A stretch of 37,770 nucleotides of DNA from Lachnospiraceae bacterium (GTDB taxonomy: Bacteria > Bacillota > Clostridia > Lachnospirales > Lachnospiraceae): positions 1 through 37,770 of the forward strand of contig JAFUIR010000006.1 in NCBI GenBank assembly GCA_017468395.1, written 5' to 3'. Positions 7,965-15,611 of this stretch are shown piece after piece. Within the stretch, counting starts at the first letter, position 1. Every line of letters begins with the position of its first letter. The notes beneath the pieces were generated by a model. That model did not search any database. It was given only the letters and a program-made list of their open reading frames with translations, and was not told the origin of the DNA. Position numbers and translations under genes: made by a program.

Positions 7965-9815
7965 ATGGATATTAATCAGGTGGGAAGTATGCTTGCCTAC
8001 AAAAGAACAAAAGACAATGTTAGTATGAATGATTTGTGTGAAGGAATATGTGACAGGAGTTTTTATAACCGGTTGGAACAGGGGAAAAGGGGCTGTGAAA
8101 AAATAGTTGCAGAAGCGCTTTTGCAGCGAGTGGGATTTGCTTCCGACAAGTTTATCTATTTTCTGGATTCAGAGGAATACAAGTTATTGCAGATTAGGGA
8201 AAATTTAATTGGTGCTGTGGATAGGGAAGAATTTGCGAAAGCAGAAGAGTTATACGGAGAATACGAGAAAGAGACGGCGAAAAGGAGTGTGTTACATCGG
8301 CAGTTTCTGCTTCTGATAGACAGTGTTTTATATTGGAGAAAACAATTGTATCAGAAAAGTCAGGTAGACTTTGAGTTGATTGAACGAAAGTTATGTGAGG
8401 CATGGAATATTACGAGAGGTAATTATAAACTTGCAGAGGGTTGTCCTCAATATATGGGATTTGTGGAACTTCTCATCAAGTGCTTTTATTTCCGGCTACA
8501 AGAAGAGCAGGGGAGGATAGTATGTGCTCTTAATGGGTACGAGAATATTCTTGCCTACATGAATGAAAAAATGGATGAAAGGGATAAAGCCACCTTTTAT
8601 ATACAAACTGCCTACAGAATGCTTTGCTTAATGGAGAAAATCGGAGAAAGTACAGATGAGACGCAGGAACAGTTATATCAAAATTGTATGACTTTTTTAA
8701 AGCGGCATGGAAGAATGACCTGTTTGAGCGAATTGGCGGAGTATCGCATGGCCTATTTGGAGAGGGTAAAGAAAATAGTAAACTTTAATGATGCGAAGAA
8801 GGAAGTTAGTGAACTAAAAAAAATAATTTGTATTGTGCATTGGTTATATGAAAAATATCAGGTAAATACCAATGACTGGAGTTGGTATTTGCCATTGGGA
8901 ATGGAAGAAGTGATTCCCTTGTCGGAGGCGATAAGGGGGAGAAGGTTGTCCTTTGGGTGGACACAGGAGGAATTGGCGGAGGGGATTTGTGACCCGGTTA
9001 CGATATCCCGAATTGAGACCGGTGCATCTAACTGTAGACTTGGAAAGTTAGGGGATTTGATGGACAAACTTCATTTACCCGGAGGCACTGCAGTTTTGGC
9101 AGTACGGACGGGAAGGTTTGAACTATATGATAAGGTTGATGAGGTGGGACGTCTTTCCAGTTTTGGTCTTTTTAACGAAATCAGACCGTTGTTGAGTGAA
9201 CTAAAAGAAAAGGTGGTTCATGATAGATATACAGAGCAATATTTATTAGGGAAAGAAGGAAGGGCAAATTATTTATTGGGTATTTGGAGTGCAGAGAAAT
9301 GTTGGGAGACTTCGAAAAAGGCACTTTATATGACGGTGCCAATGAAGGAACCAAGAGAATTAGAAAAGTGGTCTTTTACGAAAACAGAAGTCAACATTAT
9401 TAATGGTTTCTCTTACGATGGGGAAAGGATTGGAAAGGCAAAAGAAGCGATAGAATGGCTTCATGTAGTACGCCAATATTATGAGAGACAAATTCTTGAC
9501 GTTTCTCATTATGTGAGAGGGTATGAAATGACGTTGCGCAATCTTGGAGATTTGTTGGGGAACGCAAACGAATTCGAAGAGGCAATTCAATATGAAGATA
9601 CGGCAATTTGTTTGGGATTGCAGATGAAAAAGACTAATGTATTAGGTTTAACATTATATGATAGGGCGTGGAATATGGAGCAGTTATGGGGAAAGGATTA
9701 TACGAAAGAAGAGAGCCGTCCCTATATGGAAGCAGCGCTTATTTTAAGCAGATTATATTCAAAACAGCAAGCAGTTGCCCATGTAGAGAAACATTGGGAG
9801 AAATTTTATTCTTAG
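7965..9815 (+). CDS. Tandem XRE/helical-repeat transcriptional regulator (RRNPP-like)
   Basis: This is a 616-aa cytoplasmic protein built as two related halves. Residues ~6-60 form a degenerate XRE helix-turn-helix (LCEGICDRSFYNRLEQGK), and residues ~319-375 form a clearer one (GWTQEELAEGICDPVTISR). Each is followed by a long helical region resembling TPR repeats. The shared EGICD...R.E.G core shows an internal duplication. The architecture, HTH plus TPR-like ligand domain, is that of peptide-sensing RRNPP regulators (Rgg, PlcR, PrgX), but doubled. Its stop is 5 bp from the stop of a convergent 50-aa signal-peptide gene, as for regulator/pheromone pairs. Target regulation is probably the plus-strand operon at 10184-15534. 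The ribosome-binding site is suboptimal (GGGAG 13 bases upstream), so the start is moderately certain. Confidence 0.8.
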   Translation: MDINQVGSMLAYKRTKDNVSMNDLCEGICDRSFYNRLEQGKRGCEKIVAEALLQRVGFASDKFIYFLDSEEYKLLQIRENLIGAVDREEFAKAEELYGEYEKETAKRSVLHRQFLLLIDSVLYWRKQLYQKSQVDFELIERKLCEAWNITRGNYKLAEGCPQYMGFVELLIKCFYFRLQEEQGRIVCALNGYENILAYMNEKMDERDKATFYIQTAYRMLCLMEKIGESTDETQEQLYQNCMTFLKRHGRMTCLSELAEYRMAYLERVKKIVNFNDAKKEVSELKKIICIVHWLYEKYQVNTNDWSWYLPLGMEEVIPLSEAIRGRRLSFGWTQEELAEGICDPVTISRIETGASNCRLGKLGDLMDKLHLPGGTAVLAVRTGRFELYDKVDEVGRLSSFGLFNEIRPLLSELKEKVVHDRYTEQYLLGKEGRANYLLGIWSAEKCWETSKKALYMTVPMKEPRELEKWSFTKTEVNIINGFSYDGERIGKAKEAIEWLHVVRQYYERQILDVSHYVRGYEMTLRNLGDLLGNANEFEEAIQYEDTAICLGLQMKKTNVLGLTLYDRAWNMEQLWGKDYTKEESRPYMEAALILSRLYSKQQAVAHVEKHWEKFYS

Positions 9816-9820
9816 AGAAA

Positions 9821-9973
9821 TCACGTTTCATTTATATCGTCATATTCTTGAACGGAGCAAATCTGAATCATTGAATTGGGAGAAGAATTAGGTGTTCCGG
9901 AAGGAAATGCTAGTGAAAACGCACACACCAACATTAATAACAGTAACTTTGAAATTAAATTTTTCTTTTTCAT
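9821..9973 (-). CDS. Short exported peptide, candidate pheromone
   Basis: A 50-aa frame runs from ATG (9973) to TGA (9821). It has an excellent AAAAGGAGAT site nine bases upstream, which supports real translation. Residues 1-9 are Lys-rich (MKKKNLISK), followed by a hydrophobic core LLLLMLVCAFSLA and a plausible signal-peptidase site after Ala22 (S-L-A). The remaining ~28 residues are polar with one Cys and an acidic C-terminus (QEYDDINET). Cys17 is preceded by Val, so this is not a lipobox. The gene converges on the XRE regulator with 5 bp between stops. Size and layout resemble PapR or Phr precursors. Alternatively it could be a small toxin or a bacteriocin-like peptide. It is too short for default gene callers. 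Confidence 0.65.
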   Translation of the reverse strand: MKKKNLISKLLLLMLVCAFSLAFPSGTPNSSPNSMIQICSVQEYDDINET

Positions 9974-10014
9974 CTGTAAAATCTCCTTTTTATTTTTAAT
10001 ATTACAAATAATAG

Positions 10015-10076
10015 TCTAAAAGAACATAACAAAAGTGGCACAAAATTTTGTGCCACTTTTGTTATGTTCTTTTAGA
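10015..10076. repeat. 62-bp perfect palindrome in the divergent intergenic region
   Basis: Bases 10015-10045 are the exact reverse complement of 10046-10076, with no spacer. The centre contains GTGGCAC-AAAATTTT-GTGCCAC, flanked by A-rich sequence on the left and T-rich sequence on the right, so in RNA from either strand it forms a terminator-like hairpin. It lies between the minus-strand peptide gene (ATG at 9973) and the plus-strand operon (first ATG at 10184). Confidence 0.95.
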
Positions 10077-10183
10077 AAGGGATAGGATAATTTGATATTA
10101 AGGATTTTTGACAATTATGTTTCTTGCATGGAAAGAAAGATGAGAGGAGTATAAGTAATATATTAAATTAAAGGGGGAAAAAG

Positions 10184-11050
10184 ATGAAGAAAACAGTGTC
10201 TGTAAAAAGTTTGCTGATTATTGTGTTTGCTTTAATTGGTCTGTTTGTTGTGTTGGGGGTAGGCGGTTATGTTTTTTTGATACATGAGCCGGAGGAAGAA
10301 TATGCACTTTCTATCGTGAAATATGGAAGTGATATGGACGAGATTGTGTTGAAACAGGAGGAAACAAATTTAGAAACATTTATTCCGCATGAAAAGGATT
10401 TAAATTTATGTATTTATTTATCCGGACAATGTAAGGGGTGTGTGGAATTTTTAGAGGAGTTTTCCAAGATACGGGATGTTTTGGGCGAGAATACAATTTC
10501 CTATTCATTCATTTTTACCTCTTCTCTTCCTAGAAATATAGAAGAATATGGAGTGGATAAAGAAATGTGTTATAGACCTCTTGATAATATTCTATTGGCT
10601 ACTTCCACACCTACTTTTTTTCTGATAAATCAAGATGGAATAGTAGAATTTACAACAATAGAGTTTGATTTGATGCTAGAGAAGATTGTTGGCTTTGAGG
10701 GGTTTGACATTGAAGAAGCAAAGAGCAATGCTACGGAATATATATTAGAGAAATATTGTTCTGATGAGACAAATAAAAAGAAATTAGTTTATTTTGCAAT
10801 GAAGGGGTGTCCAGACTGCGAAGAGGCGGACAAGGTAATTGAGAGTACAGAAATTGTCTCTGTTTATGATGTAACAAAAATATATGCATGGAATTTTTCG
10901 GAAGCAAATTATATCTGTGATAACTACAATTTATTTCAACATATTTATGAATTAAATTGGTATCCCAGTTTTTTAATCTGGAAAGATGGCTTACCACAGA
11001 TTCTGGGAGAAATGTCAAATCAAGAATTGAGAGAGCGTTTGTTGCAGTAA
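10184..11050 (+). CDS. Membrane-anchored protein with two thioredoxin-like domains
   Basis: This 288-aa protein has one N-terminal membrane helix (about residues 10-33), after which the rest should lie outside the membrane. Two thioredoxin-like units follow. The first has CKGC (83-86) and a cis-Pro site at T142-P143 in TPTFFLINQDG. The second has CPDC (209-212) and Y260-P261 in WYPSFLIWKDG. Each thus keeps the CxxC plus cis-proline pair needed for dithiol/disulfide exchange. The next gene encodes a secreted six-cysteine peptide, so a dedicated oxidase, isomerase or reductase role is likely (inference). ATG follows AAAGGGGGAAA. It is the first gene of the operon. Two tandem domains on one anchor are unusual compared with single-domain TlpA/ResA proteins. 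Confidence 0.8.
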   Translation: MKKTVSVKSLLIIVFALIGLFVVLGVGGYVFLIHEPEEEYALSIVKYGSDMDEIVLKQEETNLETFIPHEKDLNLCIYLSGQCKGCVEFLEEFSKIRDVLGENTISYSFIFTSSLPRNIEEYGVDKEMCYRPLDNILLATSTPTFFLINQDGIVEFTTIEFDLMLEKIVGFEGFDIEEAKSNATEYILEKYCSDETNKKKLVYFAMKGCPDCEEADKVIESTEIVSVYDVTKIYAWNFSEANYICDNYNLFQHIYELNWYPSFLIWKDGLPQILGEMSNQELRERLLQ

Positions 11051-11129
11051 ATGGTGAAAATGCCCCAAATATAATGCGAAGAAATTATTTAATGATAGTA
11101 ATAGCAAAAGAAAAGACGGAGGGTATAAT

Positions 11130-11408
11130 ATGGCTAAGGGTAAAAAAATTATGGCACTTGTTATGAGCACTTTGTTGTTGTGTACAAGCGGGGCTTTGCA
11201 GGTATCAGCAGAAGAAAATGACTTTAGTTGTTCAGCATGGATTTCAAATGGAGTTACATATTCGTGTAAAACTCCAATCTGTCATGATGGCAGTAATTTA
11301 ACAAATATTAGGAAGGTAAGTTATACGAAATATTGCCAGTATGTAGACACCGGAGAAACCTTTCAACTGACGGATACAGACGAAACAAACGAAGGTTGTT
11401 GTAGATAA
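11130..11408 (+). CDS. Secreted six-cysteine peptide precursor
   Basis: This 92-aa precursor has a clear signal peptide: basic MAKGKK, a hydrophobic core, and cleavage predicted after Ala27 (QVSA). The ~65-aa mature part holds six cysteines at residues 34, 46, 51, 69, 90 and 91, spaced C-x11-C-x4-C-x17-C-x20-CC, and ends GCCR. That suits three disulfide bonds. ATG at 11130 follows GGAGGG. It sits between the double-thioredoxin gene and the propeller lipoprotein and ABC genes. A secreted antimicrobial or signalling peptide is the leading idea. I do not recognise a described bacteriocin family, and a structural or regulatory subunit of the ABC complex is possible. Confidence 0.75.
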   Translation: MAKGKKIMALVMSTLLLCTSGALQVSAEENDFSCSAWISNGVTYSCKTPICHDGSNLTNIRKVSYTKYCQYVDTGETFQLTDTDETNEGCCR

Positions 11409-11448
11409 CAATTATATTTGGGGCTTTTCATAAATAAGGGGCAAATGT

Positions 11449-12486
11449 ATGAAGAAAAAAAGTTTAGTGGTAATTATTTTATGTACGTTTCTTTTAAATG
11501 GATGTGGAACGATAGATAGTGCAGATATAGGCGGTGAAAATAAATCAGATGATACCCATATAGAAGTGAGTGTGAAAGAAGGCAATAGAGAGGAAGGACC
11601 GGACGAGGATATCCAAATGCCGGATCGGGTTCTTTATGGTTATGAAGAAAGATATGATATGGAGGAACTGGGACAGGATGTAACCGGTATAGAGACACCC
11701 TGTGGCATGTGTATCTGGCAAGAGAAATTGTTTGTGTGTGATTATGATAATCACTGCATTGTGCAATTGGATTTGCAGGGGAAACCAATGTCTACTTACG
11801 GGAAACTGGGCTCTGCGGAGGGAGAATTTGTACATCCTACGGCAATGACAGTCTGGGAAGATAAATTGTATGTGCTGGATAGCGGGAATTTGCGGGCGCA
11901 GGTTTATGATAAAGATATGCAACTAATAGAGGTGATATCTTTGTGGAATGACCAGTCAACAGTTATGTATGATGAATTTCGGGATATAGCGGTAGATGGA
12001 GAAGGAAACATCTATGTATGCACGGATGCTGTCATGAAAGACGCAGCACGGATATTTTGCGTGTCTAAAGGAGTGACAACTCCCTTGAATCAAGTAATAC
12101 AAGGTTATTTGGCGCAAGGAAGAGATGGAACTGTTTATGCGGTGGATGCAGTAGAATTGAGTGTAGTTGAAGAAAATTATAAGTGGAGAGCGTGTACAGG
12201 AAATAACTATTTGTATCAAGTAACCAAAGAAGGTGTAATGCAGTTAGCAGAACTTCCATTTATGTATGCTCCTATGGATTTTGTTGTGGTTGAAGAAGAA
12301 TTTTATACGGTTTCATGTACATGGGGACAGATTAATAAAATTTCGATGGAAGGTGAATTGTTAGAGGCTGTTTATAATCTGAAACCGGATTTTGGTCCCA
12401 GTACGGGTTATATTGTAGAATACAACGGAGAATTTTGGGTTGGTATTTCTGATAATGGTGTGATATATCATTTCACGGAAAAGTAG
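11449..12486 (+). CDS. Beta-propeller (NHL-like) lipoprotein
   Basis: This 345-aa protein has a lipoprotein signal peptide with LLNGC, so Cys19 would be lipidated and the protein held on the outer face of the membrane. From residue ~75 it has repeated strand blocks such as KLFVCDYDNHCIVQLD, KLYVLDSGNLRAQVYD and GNIYVCTDAV. These are typical of NHL or six-bladed propellers, with the phrase GSAEGEFVHPTAMTV characteristic of NHL repeats. Propellers usually bind peptides or proteins. It is placed between the Cys-rich peptide and two permeases and could be a peptide receptor or immunity lipoprotein. Start follows AAGGGG. Spacing to the next gene is 10 bp. Confidence 0.82.
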   Translation: MKKKSLVVIILCTFLLNGCGTIDSADIGGENKSDDTHIEVSVKEGNREEGPDEDIQMPDRVLYGYEERYDMEELGQDVTGIETPCGMCIWQEKLFVCDYDNHCIVQLDLQGKPMSTYGKLGSAEGEFVHPTAMTVWEDKLYVLDSGNLRAQVYDKDMQLIEVISLWNDQSTVMYDEFRDIAVDGEGNIYVCTDAVMKDAARIFCVSKGVTTPLNQVIQGYLAQGRDGTVYAVDAVELSVVEENYKWRACTGNNYLYQVTKEGVMQLAELPFMYAPMDFVVVEEEFYTVSCTWGQINKISMEGELLEAVYNLKPDFGPSTGYIVEYNGEFWVGISDNGVIYHFTEK

Positions 12487-12496
12487 AGGGAAAAGC

Positions 12497-13600
12497 ATGT
12501 TTTTATTTCAAAGTGTATGGAATAACTTGCGCAGCAATCGTATCCTGAACGGAATTGTGGTGCTGACAATAGCAGTGGGGCTATTATTTCCGCTGGCACA
12601 AGGATGTATTATTGAGAATTGTTTTGTTAACATGAATTTGTGTCAGTATAATGAACCGGAAAAAATGGTGGTAACAAGTTTTCATTCCTCTTACTTGTCC
12701 CCGGAGCAGGTGCAGGAAATGCTTTTGCCTATGGAGGAAGAAATCCAAAAGTACGGATATATTTCTTATTCCAGTGCAAGTGTAGTATGGGAAAACGAGA
12801 TGTTTTCTACCGGAGTTTCCGGTTGTGAAGGTGCGTATACAGAACTGGAGGGTTTTCGTCTACTGAAAGGTCGGCGGATAACAGAAGAAGAATTTTCTAA
12901 GGGGGCTAAGGTCTGTTATCTAATGGAAGGCAGCGACATATATGATGGTGGCGCAACACTGGGAGATAGAATTCATATACTTGGACAAGAATACGAAATT
13001 GTAGGGATTGCTGCTATGCTGAAAATGTATGGGTCTGTGGTAATCCCTTATGCCTGTGTTGCGGAAACTTTAGGAAAAAATAATTTTCAATACAGATTTA
13101 GTGTTCAAGGGAAAGTGCCTCTAGACGTGCAGGATATACAAAGACTGATGCCCTCGGGTGTTTTGTTTATTGAATTGGGGCAGGGCGAGAGTGTCAACAT
13201 GCCATACATAGACTCCTTGTGGAGTTTGATTCTAAAGAGAGCGAGAATTATGCTGTTAGTCCTTGGGGTTTCTCTAATTAGCATATGTGCAGTTTTGTTG
13301 GGCAGAGTGTCTGGTCAGCGTTATCAGATAGGGGTAAAACTTTCGCTGGGAGCGAAAAAGAAAACAATTTTAAGGGAAATTTGGGGAGAAAATACGTTGT
13401 TAGTATTGCTTGCGTTAGTGGTTGATGCGGTTGTTTTCGCCTTTGTAAATTTTGCATCGGATGGAGTTATGCAATATCCATCGTTTTTCTTGTTTGCGGT
13501 GACTTTTTTGTTCGTTTCATTATTGGTAGGTGTCGCCGGTTTGATTATCTATATTAAAATCGTTGGCGGTAAAAATACAATAAAATTGTTGAAAAGGTAA
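12497..13600 (+). CDS. FtsX/MacB-like ABC permease, subunit 1
   Basis: This 367-aa integral membrane protein has the type VII (MacB-like) layout: one N-terminal helix (about 18-38), a large extracytoplasmic MacB_PCD-like domain to about 245, then three C-terminal helices. The coupling segment QIGVKLSLGAKKKTILREI is the FtsX-family motif that contacts the ATPase. It is followed 9 bp later by a second permease, suggesting a heterodimer. MacB-type systems do not carry substrate through a channel; they use mechanotransmission to expel or sense peptides outside. Here the system may release, or protect from, the six-Cys peptide. Confidence 0.83.
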   Translation: MFLFQSVWNNLRSNRILNGIVVLTIAVGLLFPLAQGCIIENCFVNMNLCQYNEPEKMVVTSFHSSYLSPEQVQEMLLPMEEEIQKYGYISYSSASVVWENEMFSTGVSGCEGAYTELEGFRLLKGRRITEEEFSKGAKVCYLMEGSDIYDGGATLGDRIHILGQEYEIVGIAAMLKMYGSVVIPYACVAETLGKNNFQYRFSVQGKVPLDVQDIQRLMPSGVLFIELGQGESVNMPYIDSLWSLILKRARIMLLVLGVSLISICAVLLGRVSGQRYQIGVKLSLGAKKKTILREIWGENTLLVLLALVVDAVVFAFVNFASDGVMQYPSFFLFAVTFLFVSLLVGVAGLIIYIKIVGGKNTIKLLKR

Positions 13601-13609
13601 GATGAGCCT

Positions 13610-14857
13610 ATGAGATATTCAATTCGAAAAGCGCTGACGCACTTCCGATACTATTTTTTCACTTATTTGTCAGTAATTTTGGAATATGCAGTGGGTGTTG
13701 CAATTGCGGCGGTTTGTTTCAATTTATTGCTGTCATGTAATGACAAACTAAAGGAAGTGGAAAAAGCCTTGTCAGAGGATGTGTTACAGGTTACATATTG
13801 GGGGCAGACGGATGAGTGGGCTATTTCTCCAGACTTGATGGTAGAAGTAAGGAGAGATGCAGATATTGGGGCAAAACAGGAGATGATTTATGTGCCCTAT
13901 GTCTCATGGGGATTTTCTATTCCGGATGAAGAATGGAGAAATGTCTATGTGATGTTCCCAACCAAGGAAGATTACGAAAAACTGGTAGGGGAAAGCAGGG
14001 AAGAAAAGATATATGTAGGAAGTATAGTAGAAGAGTACTTGGTGGAGTTAGAGAAAATATCAAAAGATTCGAAAAAAATTGGGTTCTTTTATAGTAATTT
14101 GCTTGAGTGGAATGAGGGAACTTTGTGGTTAGGTCAGCAAACTATTGCAGGAAAAGACACTGCTGAAATGGAAATTGAAGAGGTTGAAGTGGTGTTAAAC
14201 AAGCCGTTCAAACTGGTTAGTCAGGCGGAGCAGTTTTCGTTGCAGGAATGTATTATTTTGCCACCGGAATATATGTCGCTTTTAGAGAATGGGAGAAATG
14301 TGGGGAAAGATGCTATTGTATTGTTGCCCACAAATAGTGAAAGGTCGGATATGCAGGCCGTTGGTAAGTTACTTCAAAGGCTTGCGGAGGGCAATGAGGA
14401 ACTGCATTTTGAAGTGACCAGTCAACTGGTTGCTTTAAGGAAAAGTGCATCGGATTTGACTGCGGAGTATCAGGATTTAGTTTATGTGAGTGTTTCTATT
14501 CTGGCGATTGTAATGCTGGGAATGACGGGAGTATTTATAATACTGTTACAAAAACGAAGGAATGGAGTTGCAATTTCGTTGGCTTATGGCGCAACAAAAT
14601 TGCAGGTGTTTGGAGAATTGTTCTTGGAAGTTTTCTTTGTGTTCGGTATAGGCGGTTTTATAGGCATGTTTGTTGCAACAAAAGTATCACCTAAAGTTGT
14701 AATAGAGGCCTTGGAGGTGGTCGCATCAGTTCGATTTGAAGTAGTTGTGGCAGTTTTACTTTGTACATTTTTTGAAACTTTGGTAGTTTGCTTGTTTAGT
14801 GTGCAGGCGGTTAAAAGCAGGACATTAGTCGAGACATTAAGGCAGACCCACAGATAA
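13610..14857 (+). CDS. FtsX/MacB-like ABC permease, subunit 2
   Basis: This 415-aa protein has the same four-helix MacB topology: an N-terminal helix around residues 20-40, an extracytoplasmic domain of ~240 residues, and three C-terminal helices. The conserved loop NGVAISLAYGATKLQVFGEL corresponds to the FtsX-family coupling helix. It is divergent from the upstream permease, so this is an obligate pair rather than a recent duplicate. Translation starts close behind the previous stop with only a modest AAGGTAAG site, so translational coupling is likely. The ATPase gene follows after 17 bp. Confidence 0.82.
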   Translation: MRYSIRKALTHFRYYFFTYLSVILEYAVGVAIAAVCFNLLLSCNDKLKEVEKALSEDVLQVTYWGQTDEWAISPDLMVEVRRDADIGAKQEMIYVPYVSWGFSIPDEEWRNVYVMFPTKEDYEKLVGESREEKIYVGSIVEEYLVELEKISKDSKKIGFFYSNLLEWNEGTLWLGQQTIAGKDTAEMEIEEVEVVLNKPFKLVSQAEQFSLQECIILPPEYMSLLENGRNVGKDAIVLLPTNSERSDMQAVGKLLQRLAEGNEELHFEVTSQLVALRKSASDLTAEYQDLVYVSVSILAIVMLGMTGVFIILLQKRRNGVAISLAYGATKLQVFGELFLEVFFVFGIGGFIGMFVATKVSPKVVIEALEVVASVRFEVVVAVLLCTFFETLVVCLFSVQAVKSRTLVETLRQTHR

Positions 14858-14874
14858 TGAAAGGATAGACAAGA

Positions 14875-15534
14875 ATGATAAGAGTAGAGAATATGACCAA
14901 AATCTATGGTGCAGAGCAGGTGCAGACAAAGGCTCTTGACGGGGTATCTTTTCAGATAGAAGAAGGGGAATTTGTAGCAATAACCGGAAAATCGGGATGC
15001 GGAAAAAGTTCTCTTTTACATATTCTGGGTGGTATGGATATGCAGACATCGGGACATTATTTTTTCGAAGAAACGGAAGTAAATAAACTAAGTGATAAAG
15101 AGATGGCTGAATTTCGGAATCGGAAAATCGGCTTTGTGTTTCAAGCGTTCTATTTGTTGGAAGAATTTCAGACATTACAAAACATAGAACTTCCACTAGG
15201 GTATAGTGGATGGAAAAGTGGTAAAAGAAGAAAACGTGCTATGGAATTATTACAATTGGTGGGGCTTTCCCATAAAGGAAGAAACCATCCTTCGCAATTG
15301 TCCGGCGGCGAACAGCAAAGAATAGCAATTGCAAGAGCAATAGCTAATTATCCGAAACTTTTGTTGGCAGATGAACCGACGGGAAATTTAGACAAAGAAA
15401 ATGGGGAACGTATTATGGAACTCTTAAAGAGGCTGAATAAAGAAGGGCTTACAATTGTAATGGTTACCCATGACCTTGAACTTGCTAAAGAGGCTTCCAG
15501 AATTATCCACATATCTGATGGAAAGATTGTTTAA
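14875..15534 (+). CDS. ABC transporter ATP-binding protein (MacB/LolD type)
   Basis: This 219-aa cytoplasmic ATPase powers the two preceding permeases. Walker A is GKSGCGKSS, the signature is LSGGEQQRIAIARA, Walker B and the D-loop are LLLADEPTGNLD, and the switch His lies in VTHD. The DEPTGNLD form is typical of the MacB/LolD/FtsE subfamily. Length is normal for a stand-alone subunit. It is the last gene of the 10184-15534 operon. No clear hairpin terminator follows, although the next gene has its own promoter at 15543. Confidence 0.95.
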   Translation: MIRVENMTKIYGAEQVQTKALDGVSFQIEEGEFVAITGKSGCGKSSLLHILGGMDMQTSGHYFFEETEVNKLSDKEMAEFRNRKIGFVFQAFYLLEEFQTLQNIELPLGYSGWKSGKRRKRAMELLQLVGLSHKGRNHPSQLSGGEQQRIAIARAIANYPKLLLADEPTGNLDKENGERIMELLKRLNKEGLTIVMVTHDLELAKEASRIIHISDGKIV

Positions 15535-15542
15535 AAAATATA

Positions 15543-15570
15543 TTGTGTTTGCAGATTTTTTTGATAAAAT
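15543..15570 (+). promoter_or_regulatory. Candidate promoter of ddh
   Basis: TTGTGT (15543-15548) and TAAAAT (15565-15570) are 16 bases apart, about 40 bases before the ATG at 15612. The -35 box is a weak match, the -10 box a good one. Confidence 0.45.
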
Positions 15571-15611
15571 AGGGGGTGTGGATTTTATATCTACTGAGAG
15601 GAGAGAGTGTT

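Noticed and set aside
9668-9874. A 68-codon plus-strand frame overlapping the regulator end
   Set aside because: Out-of-frame shadow of the regulator gene without a ribosome-binding site.
9821-9973. The 50-aa peptide as a lipoprotein
   Set aside because: The Cys at residue 17 is preceded by Val, which does not fit the [GAS]C lipobox, and it lies inside the hydrophobic core.
10108-10136. TTGACA at 10108-10113 as the operon promoter
   Set aside because: A perfect -35-like hexamer, but no acceptable -10 box at 16-18 bases; the operon promoter is left unassigned.
10957-11166. A plus-strand frame bridging the thioredoxin and Cys-rich peptide genes
   Set aside because: Overlaps the ends of both genes in another frame and has no start signal.
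11130-11408. Cys-rich peptide as a lactococcin-972-type bacteriocin
   Set aside because: Lactococcin-972-like mature peptides lack this cysteine pattern and their characteristic DUF1430 permease is not recognisable here.
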